This document shows positions 55,474-64,000 of a DNA stretch of 64,000 nucleotides, piece by piece. Made by a program: the position numbers and the translations under genes. The notes beneath the pieces are model-generated. The model saw nothing but the letters and a program-made list of their open reading frames with translations. It was not told the origin of the DNA and searched no databases. Source of the DNA: Epiperipatus broadwayi (lineage: Eukaryota; Onychophora; Udeonychophora; Euonychophora; Peripatidae); contig JAQFVV010006641.1 of assembly GCA_028023455.1 (NCBI GenBank), positions 248,001 through 312,000 of the forward strand, written 5' to 3'. The stretch's first letter is position 1; every line of letters begins with the position of its first letter.

Positions 55474-58235
55474 ATTGTTGTCATTTATAAATAAATCATA
55501 GTTTATATTTATTAAAATACTTTGACTTTTATGTATTTTGGATTTCACATCATCATGTATTTTCTAATCTATTATAATGGTTGGATGATTAATAGAGTGT
55601 TCCATATCTGCACTACAGGGCACCACCAGATATTTGAACCTGGAAAATTTATATAGTAGGCAGATATGTAAGTTAAGAAAAAAAAATTAAATATATTTTA
55701 TTCCAACCATCAGCCCAATGCCACTAGCTCAGTGAGATGCAGAGATTTATAAAATATAAATTCTTATCTTAGACTATTTGAAAAAAAATAATAATAAAAG
55801 AAGGCACTGCCAGTAATAACACACACAAACATTTATTTAAACATATATAAAATTTAAAATTATTTTAGTATCACTTTTACTTTAAAATTTAACTTACATT
55901 TTAACTTGGATTTTAGAATTCAATTTATGTTTTAACTATTATAAGTTCACACAGATGAGTTTAATATTTTATTAAAGTGTTTAGTATGAATAGATGACAT
56001 AGATTACATTTGAAAAGAAAATATTCTATCTTTGATTTAATCTTAGACCAAAAGTTCGCAGTCAAACCATTGCCAATCTATCTGATATATCGATGCATTC
56101 AATGCAGCATGAATATGACAGCACCAATACCATACTGTCAGGAATGTACATCTGAACAGCGTGGTTATAGAAGACATTGACTCTCATCAAGACATGAATA
56201 CTACATATGTCTGATGAGAAGAGCAATAAAAGAACTCCGTAGGAAGGGACTGCATTTTCCATCTTAATATCCCATTCCATAGACAAAAAGGGGGTATGCA
56301 GTGTATAATGCGATCCTGCACATAGCGGACCTCATACTACATTTACTAATTACACCAATATGTCCAATCCATTGACTCAATTTAACCATGAAACAAACAA
56401 CCTAAGATTTACACTCCCTTAAAATAACATAACTTTATGAATCTATGCACTTAAATTTAACTTTTTTTTAAAAGTTGTTTAACAAAAAAAAAAAAATCAT
56501 AATAAAACTTAAAAAAAAATGGAATTGATTAAAAAAAATACATTCAATAAAATAATTAATAAATAATTTAGTCAGATAGAAAATTCTACTTCTATTTTAA
56601 TATTGAAAAGTTTTTGGAATGAAAGTTCTTACGGTTTTGAAAATGTTCATTAGCTATATAGTTCTTACTGTTTTTTTTTTTTAAAAAATCTGTAGTTTCT
56701 AATTGCTTGTAATTTAAAAGGTGTTAATTCCCACAAAGTCATGAAGATATTGGTGTGCAGTTAGCCATTGGTCCTTTATTGAAGCTGGTATTTTATTGCC
56801 GGGCCCAGATGTCCTATAGTCTGCAATATGGGAAAATGTTTCATTTTTTAGAACAATAGAAGGAATTGAAAGTGTGTCTTTCTATCCCTTCTCCAACTCT
56901 CTCCAACTTAACACATCTCACCTCTCTCAATCACATCTCTTTCCTTTTATAATCAACTTTCGGATCGAGTGTGCATTACATCATGATGATGATGACCCTT
57001 TCATTGGGTCTGTTTCCTCAGGGATATCTTTTATTGGCTATTAACTTTCTATTGTTTTTCTCTCCTATCTGACCTTTACTTCTACATTTGGAATGCCCAA
57101 GGGCTAGTTTATTTTTACTAATTAAAATAATCATTTCCATTTTATACAATAGAATTAATTAAATTTATTGTACATTGTTTTTATCTTTAAATCTTTCAAG
57201 TCTTTTTCTTAATATTTAGTTTTAAAACTTTTTTTTTTTTAAATAAAGTTTTCTTTTAATAATTTTTTATCTGTGCGATTTTATATACTAGAGTTTAGAT
57301 GTTTTATAATTTTCAATTTTTAATTATTAAAAAAGAAGTTTTTATTTGCAAACTTTTATTTTTCATGTCTAATTTTAAAATAAATAATGTAACGGCGTAT
57401 GTGCCCGTTATACTAAAGTCACATGACATTTTATATTTTTAGTTTGTAACATGGTTCTGAAAAGTTTTCTATTCTATAACTTTCTATACATTACAGTTTG
57501 ATACTGTTCTTGCTATGATTAGTTTATTATAATAGAAATTAACAAAAAAAACTAATTAATTAATGGTTATAATATATAATATAATAAATAGTTAATCATC
57601 TATGTATATATTTATTATAACGTAATGTTATTAACTGTAGTTACTGTCATTTATATTTATATCTTTAAAGCATTAAGTTTTAGTCATTTGAGAATATAGT
57701 TGTTATCCAGGTACATCAAATTTAAAATTTATTTATAAATAATAACAATTTATAAAAATCTCGAGATATTATAATAATTATTGATTTAATTTTAAAATCT
57801 TTTTCTTTCTCAATTCTAATTATTTTTGATAGCTACAATTTGGCATTTAACATGTTAACCATTTCTGATGAGTATCTTTTTTATAATTATTTTGATAATT
57901 ATAATATAAATATAATATTAAATATTTCATTTAAGCAGTTAATGTTGTTACAGCAAGTAATAACTTCACCTACCCATTCAATAGTATGACAATAATATAG
58001 TGTTTCAATTACATATTTATCATTTAAATCTTTACTAAAAAGTTTAAAGTAAGAATGAATTCCTTTACTCTGTTAAAGAAATAACAATCAGTTTAATAAT
58101 TCTCATACCTCCTGCTGTAATTGTTAAAAACAATCTTCTTAAGGTATAATTAAATTTGTAATTACCAGTTTCCTATATCTGAATTGAACATTGACCAATG
58201 AGGTTGTCTCATTTCCTTTTTCATTATCCACTGAA
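55474..58235. other. No recognised gene; GC-richer patches
   Basis: Patches at 56040-56350 and 56750-57010 are GC-richer. The latter ends with a CATCATGATGATGATG word that might be a LINE 3' tail. The minus ORF at 56062-56286 has no domain features. Confidence 0.5.
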
Positions 58236-58239
58236 GATA

Positions 58240-58560
58240 TTCAAACTATAATGAAGTGGAAGAGGAACATATATGATTGCCTAGGTAAGGATATACAGAG
58301 TTTCAAAAAAAAATAAGAAAATAATGGTTATAGGGGATATGAATGGGCATATTGAAGAAATTGATGAGATAGATAACAATGTCGGTTAGCTTTTGAAGAA
58401 TTTTTATCAGAGAGTGAATTTGAGCTTTGTAAATTTATCAAGTATTTACGAGCGACAATACACATGATTTAGAAATAATATATGTTACATAATAGATTAT
58501 GCAATAGTAGACAAAGAGGGAATGGATAAAGTATGGAAAATTAAAGTGTTTGATAATGAA
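58240..58560 (+). pseudogene. LINE endonuclease remnant
   Basis: One frame reads MVIGDMNGHIEEIDEIDNN, equivalent to the G-D-x-N-x-H block of AP-type endonucleases, with the Asp and Asn retained. After several stops, YIIDYAIVDKEGMDKVW matches the later I-D-Y-x-x-V block. The final S-D-H box is not clear. Confidence 0.7.
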
Positions 58561-59219
58561 AAGAAAGTATTGCAATAGTGATTATATTTTTTTATAATAG
58601 GAATGATTAGTAATGTGATTGAAGATAGTAATAAAAGTAGAAAGGATAATGAATGATGTGGATAAAGAATGAATGATAAAAATATGTTGGAAGAATACAA
58701 AATAGAAATTGAAGAAATCATGGAAGTGTTTGTTGGGGATGAATATAAGGAATGGTGTGATGAAGTAGAAAAAGTGGCAACTAGAGTTTAAGGTGATAAT
58801 ATTAAGAAAAATAAAAGTAATAGAAAAATAAGAGCTAGTTAAAGTGTAAAAAAAAAAGAAAAAAAAGCATGCAGAGAATATATGTGTGCTATTAAGAATA
58901 AAGAAAGTAAAAAAAAGATGTTAATGTTTAAACGGTAAAAATAATTAAAAAAATAAGTTGGCTGAAATAGATAATTATAAAGAGAGAATGAAACTAAATA
59001 TAAATTGTTGGATGATATTAATAAAAGTAGAAGAGATGGGAGTAAAAAATTTTGGAAATACATTAACAGAGGTAAAATAGGGAAGAGAAAAAATAGTATT
59101 ATTAGATAATTAGGGAATAATATGTAGCTCTAGAAAATAAAATAGAGTCAATCTTAAATAAGTACGTAATGGATATGGAAAAGATGTTAGATGCAAGGAC
59201 AGAGTGATAGCAAACATGA

Positions 59220-60090
59220 AAGTATATGGTAATGGAATTATTACATTTTACAGAAAATGAATTAAATGACACATGGAAAAAATTGAAATGTGGAAAACCA
59301 AGAAGTTTAGATAGATGGACAGTATATATGGTAATAAATTTAGGACATAGGACAAAATTAATAAGATGACACAGAAGAGAGAATTTTCAGATAATTGCAA
59401 TAATACAAGAGTAAGGCTAATATTTAAAGGCAAGAGTAAGAAGCATAGAAAGTTAATCATTTATAGGCCCATAATTGTAATGTCAGTATTATATAAAATT
59501 TTCACATATATGGTGGCTGGAAGAGCAGCAAAATAGATGGAAGAAAATATTTATAGTTAGGGAAATGCAATAAGTTTTCAATCAGATAAGTGTATAGGAG
59601 ATAATTTATTTATAGTTACACAATTTATAGATATGAAAAAAATGCAGGTAGACAGTTATATATAGTTTTTATAGATATACAGAAGGCATATGATAGACTA
59701 AATAAAAATAGATTATGTGTAAATTTAGTACATTTGGGAATGGATGTAGCTTTAATGGTTCTTATTAATAGCTTGTATGACAATAATTTAAACATACCAA
59801 TTAGGAAATATAGAATCAGTTGAAATTAAAAATGGGGCGGGAATAAATCAAGGATGTTGTCACCTATTTTGCTTTTTTTATATTTCAGAAAAATGAACAG
59901 AGCAATAGAAAGACTAGAAAGAAATGTAGAAATACCTTTAATACATGACAAGGGAATATATACATTATCTTGTCTTTTATTTGCAGATAATAACTTCTTG
60001 TGCACAGAAAGTACAGAAGGTATGGAAGTTATGTGGAAGACATGTGGAAAAGTGGGTAAAGATATGGGGATGAAATTTGTGAAGAAAATA
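59220..60090 (+). pseudogene. LINE reverse transcriptase remnant
   Basis: Fragments in changing frames: ELNDTWKKLKCGKPRSLD (about 59260), IVMSVLYKIFTYMVAGR (about 59475), QKAYDRLNKNRLCVNL (motif A region, about 59680), SPILLFLYFRKMNRAIERL (motif B end, about 59860) and CLLFADNNFLCTES (about 59975). At the motif C position FADN replaces FADD, so a catalytic Asp is lost. The ORF at 59854-60093 covers the last part. Confidence 0.75.
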
Positions 60091-60093
60091 TAA

Positions 60094-61200
60094 TGATGAT
60101 TAGGATTGGGGAAAAAGAAGTAAAAAAAAAATTATTGGGGGGATATACAGTTAAATGCGGTGAAAAGGTATATTTATTTGGGAATCGTCTTAAGTATTCA
60201 AAAATTGCTTGGATGAATGGGAGAAAAATTGGTAAAAGAAGCAAAGAAAAGAAAGGAACTGATGTAAATATTAACAGTGTTTTCTTATAATAAATATGAT
60301 GTAGCTAGAATTGTATGGAATGAGGTGGAAGTACCAGGGATAAAATATGGTACCAATTAATTATGTGTTAGTGAAGAGGTGTTAAATTACTTAGAAAAAG
60401 TACCAAAGAGAAATATAAGATATGTATTTGATGCAGATGTGTGGATGGTAAAGGAAGTAATTAAAGGAGATATGGGATAGTCAAGTTTTTATATGAGAGA
60501 TGCAAAAAGCAAAATGAAAATATTCAATACATTGCAATTTTTGGTTAATAAGAAACTGGATAAAATAATATTTAATTGAATTATGAGTAAAGGACAGGCA
60601 ACAAAATGTGTGATAAAAGTAGTATGGCATGCAGAAAATTCACATAAAGAATTTATATCAGTATAATTATACAAAGGGTGTGATGATTGTATTAGAATAA
60701 TTGTTGGGTGTGGCAAGAAATGGCATAGAATAATAGATACATTAATAAAAAATAGAGAGATGGAGAACTAGTATGAAAAGTAAAAAAGAGTTTAAATATA
60801 TAAAGAAGTAAACAGAATATTGGGTGTGATTTAATTTATAATAATATCAAGGAAATTATGATAGTAGCTAGGATCTTTAGCAACAAAGAAATATAAACAT
60901 AAATAGAAAAATATGGGTGATTTAATCTGCAAATAATGTAAGGAAGGCATAGAAAATATTATGCATATGTTAATTGAAGTAAATACATGCAAGCAGAAAG
61001 GGTACAAATAATGAAGTTGTAGAAGAATAAATATAAACAAAGTGATTATAATGAAAGTGAGTTCTTGGTTTTCATACTGAGAAAAGATAATGGGGATTTA
61101 CATATAAAAGTTATGGAGTTGACAAAATTATATTGTGGAAATGGGAAAGAGTAGGATATAGAAGAATATGTAAAATCTTAGAGTGGGGTATGAAAAGGAA
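60094..61200 (+). pseudogene. LINE C-terminal region with zinc-knuckle remnant
   Basis: It includes text equivalent to the post-RT domain (VARIVWNEVEVPGIKYGTN, LNYLEKVPKRNIRYV.DAD) and, near 60925, ICK, stop, CKEGIENIMHMLIE. This resembles a C-x2-C-x-H-x-C nucleic-acid-binding knuckle with the last Cys lost. No open frame is longer than about 65 codons. Confidence 0.6.
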
Positions 61201-61370
61201 AGGTAATGTGGCTAACAGGTTTCTTTGTGCATAGTGACTGAGAGATTTCTGACTCTTTAAAAACAGAATTCACAGTGCATTAGATGTGTATGTATGTATA
61301 TATTATAATGGGATGGGGTATATAGATGCAGTGAAGTGGGTGATGATAAACCATCATTAACCTCAATTTA

Positions 61371-62237
61371 AAAAAATATAAAATTTAAAATAAATTTAAT
61401 TTTTATGTAAGATATTAAAGTAAGATATTAATATTGCAAACATATATAAGTAATCTTATATATTATAAGAACATGAGAGATCTTGATATCTTTCTGAGGG
61501 ATCAGCCAAGTTAACTCCCTTGGAGTAACTAAAAGTATCAGTAACTATAAATCATAAATGTTATAAATAAGCAGTAATCATCCATTATCATGAATGATCA
61601 ATAACAAAATAAATCAACAGTCAATCTGGTGACTTCATTTGAAATGGCTCTACTGTAGATCAGGCCAATTATTTGCCTTTGTCAGCTTGGGTAATTATTT
61701 AAACCATTAATTTAGATGCAAAAACTATGTGTTCATCCATCAGAATACATACTAATCAAAACAATGCTGGGATATTAAATCATACTGATCATCATCAATG
61801 CTCTGGCTATTTGCTATGTTTAGCATACTGGCCAATTATAAACTTAATTTCTAGTAGACACTATACTAAAAAAAGTGTAGTGCATGGGCTTTAAAGAATA
61901 TTCTTTTTGCACCATCCAAAATAATGATGATGATCATCATCATCACTGATTTTTTATAAATATACATCCCTTTCCATATATTAGCATGCTATGCATGAAT
62001 CTAGTTCAGAGAACATGAGCTCAATAATTATTACATGATCAAAAGATAATGTGACATGTAATATTCTAAACACATTTAAAATCAAGTTCACTGAAATAAT
62101 TTTAACAATTGAATACAAGTTTATTAATAACAATTAAAAAAATGAAATTAAGGTCTGCAAAATATAAGTCTTTTTATTTTGATTAATATCCAAAATTTTA
62201 GTTATTATATTGTGGTTTACATATATGTTCCAATGCA
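61371..62237. other. No recognised gene
   Basis: AT-rich, with a slightly GC-richer patch at 61490-61930 that ends in a GATGATGATCATCATCATC palindromic word at about 61926-61944. Confidence 0.5.
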
Positions 62238-62361
<124 letters not shown>

Positions 62362-63824
62362 ACTTGCAGTACAATTTCTGAGTATATTTAAATCATTCTA
62401 AAATACATTAATGATTAAAATATACCTATAATAAGTTTACATATATATATCCATACTGACATGTGGTATCATATAAAATGAACAAAATATAACATTAAAC
62501 TGACACACAGTATAAAAATGTATTTACATATTTGAAGTATCATTTAATAATAGCAAAAAAAAATCATTTTCCTTTTTATAGTACCTAATTGATAACATTT
62601 AACAAATATGTGTGTGTGCATTTAGCAATTTATGTTCTCACTGCCATTTCCATATGATATTTTTTGGTTTGACAGAATAATAGTTATTAAAAATATCTTT
62701 TTGCTAATTAATTCCTTGTTGAAAATACATAAAATCCACACATATGTGAGTATGTATATATAAATGAATCAGTTATTAAATTCTTTCATGAAAAGTTTTT
62801 TTTTTTTCTTAAAAAACAACTGCCGTGGCCAGATTACTGTTGATCAATTACTAATATCTTTAAAATAAATACTCCTGCAGGTTTTCTAATTTAGAAATAA
62901 TTTGGAGTTTAATTCTTTCTTTTAGATTTTTTTTTATAGATGCAGACAATTATTATACTTATTACACTTTTAAAATGTCATTTTTAAGGAATTTCTTAAA
63001 ACAATTTCTTATATATATATTGTAACATAATGGATTATAATATTTAATTAAAATAAAATATAACAATAAATAAAATGCATGGTCTGTGGGACCATTTATT
63101 ATTATACAGAAGTGTTCTTAAATTCAATTAATCCATCTTCCATTACCACAAGCAATGAGAACATATAGACATAAATGAAATTATACTCATACATGATCGA
63201 ACCTGTGACAATATGGATATTGCCACAAGGTTATTTTTCCTGATCAAAAATCTCTCGACTGCTGTAATTATTAAAATTTACAGTGCTTGGTTAAATTATA
63301 AATTTAATGGGATCAGTAATACTGTACAACTATCCTCCCATGTTACTTAGTACTCAAATGAAGTAATAATTATAAGCAAACCCCCTCCAGGTATATTAAA
63401 CTATTTGGAATGGCAAAGGAAATAGTCAATACAGATAAAATAATTAATGAAACATTTACTATAAGAATAAAATAACAAAATAAAAAATTACATGAAAGAT
63501 TTACATACAATAAAATCATTTAAATATAATACTACACTTAGGTCTATGTGTTGAATCCTATAAATGTCTTTAATCTATTGAAATAAAGTATCCATTTAAA
63601 GTCGTTCATTCCAAGTATTTTTAAAAGTTTAATTAATGTCTATCTCATTAAATATTTGGACTTGCAATTGCTTTTAATGTTAAGAGTATGTGCACGTGTG
63701 TTATATTGGTCTGTGATTTACTTTACCTAGGTTTTCTTCTTTTTAGACATTAACAATTGTCCTGCTGATCATCATGCATAATTCCTCCACTTTCTTTAGT
63801 AGATATGGCCATTTTTCAGCTTTG
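62362..63824. other. AT-rich DNA without recognised genes
   Basis: No feature is recognised. Confidence 0.55.
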
Positions 63825-63892
63825 TTTATGGGGTCTCCTCTTCAACACATAATGACTGGTTTATGTGGTCTCCTCTTCTACACATAGTGACT
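63825..63892. repeat. Two tandem 35 bp units
   Basis: TTTATGGGGTCTCCTCTTCA and following bases are repeated at 63860 (TTTATGTGGTCTCCTCTTCT...). Sequence to the window end (63893-64000) is GC-richer and unassigned. Confidence 0.8.
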
Positions 63893-64000
63893 TCACAATA
63901 GTATAGTATTAATGGCATGGCAGGTAGATCAGCAGACAGGTGCTATGCTGGAAGTTGTTTCATGGTAAGGTGACTGTACAAGTACGGTGGGTTTGGATCA

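Larger units (their letters stand above)
58236..61370 (+). mobile_element. Heavily mutated LINE (EN, RT, zinc knuckle), not RTE
   Basis: Plus-strand coding fragments occur in canonical order. An endonuclease part comes first: VIGDMNGHIEE near 58330 and IIDYAIV near 58495. RT blocks are at about 59460-60080. A C-terminal part with VEVPGIKYG (about 60330) and AIRGDMG-like VIKGDMG (about 60460) follows, then a CxxC...H....E zinc-knuckle-like stretch near 60925-60990. Order and motifs fit a CR1/I-type or similar ORF2. Stops and indels are dense, so it is old. The minus-strand ORFs from 58497 to 61040 are its shadows. Confidence 0.75.

Noticed and set aside
57390-57415. Small CpG-containing hairpin (TAACGG...CCGTTA)
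   Set aside because: Only 6 bp arms; expected by chance in a window of this size.
58497-61040. Series of minus-strand hydrophobic ORFs
   Set aside because: Shadows of the A-rich plus-strand LINE; Leu/Ile/Ser-rich text is the expected antisense translation.

Overview
This looks like nuclear DNA from an animal. It is very AT-rich (by eye about three quarters A+T or more), packed with (TA)n and (TTA/TAA)n microsatellites, and carries decayed eukaryotic retroelements of at least four kinds. There is no prokaryotic gene organisation. An arthropod host is my best guess: the RTE-type LINE with a GAT-rich 3' tail, the Penelope-like element, and an LTR core promoter with TATAAATAG plus a downstream TCAGT-type initiator all fit. 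The species cannot be fixed from the sequence alone. I see no confidently intact host gene; the only non-repeat ORF with some gene character is a short F-box-like ORF near the left end.

Layout. 1-1000: (TAA)n block and the F-box-like ORF. 1074-4720: a nearly complete but broken RTE-type LINE on the minus strand, whose 5' end is three head-to-tail copies of a ~305 bp monomer. 9282-9630: the 3' end of a second RTE copy on the plus strand. 10631-16619: an LTR retrotransposon on the minus strand with two ~1.73 kb LTRs, a candidate primer-binding site, a polypurine tract and a frameshifted gag-like coiled-coil ORF but no visible pol, sitting in a (TA)n tract. 17984-18110: a near-perfect long hairpin with hammerhead-like boxes. 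19195-21342: two decayed tandem arrays. 23370-24110: degenerate GATA-type repeats that switch strand in the middle. 30857-33775: a third, 5'-truncated RTE copy split by a solo LTR with a 4 bp target-site duplication. 38600-39620 and 43610-44110: a foldback or MITE-like repeat family. 45886-47240: the 3' part of a Penelope-like element with RT and GIY-YIG remnants and a well-formed hammerhead ribozyme motif. 49743-50240: a decayed minisatellite. 55025-55473: two giant (TTA)n tracts. 58236-61370: a heavily mutated plus-strand LINE of a different clade.

The elements do not form a pathway; they record successive insertion and decay. The solo LTR inserted into an existing RTE copy, so it is younger than that copy. 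Many (TA)n tracts sit at the exact centre of inverted repeats, a recurring pattern that ordinary microsatellite slippage does not explain. The rest of the window is AT-rich sequence in which I recognise no gene, tRNA or rRNA.
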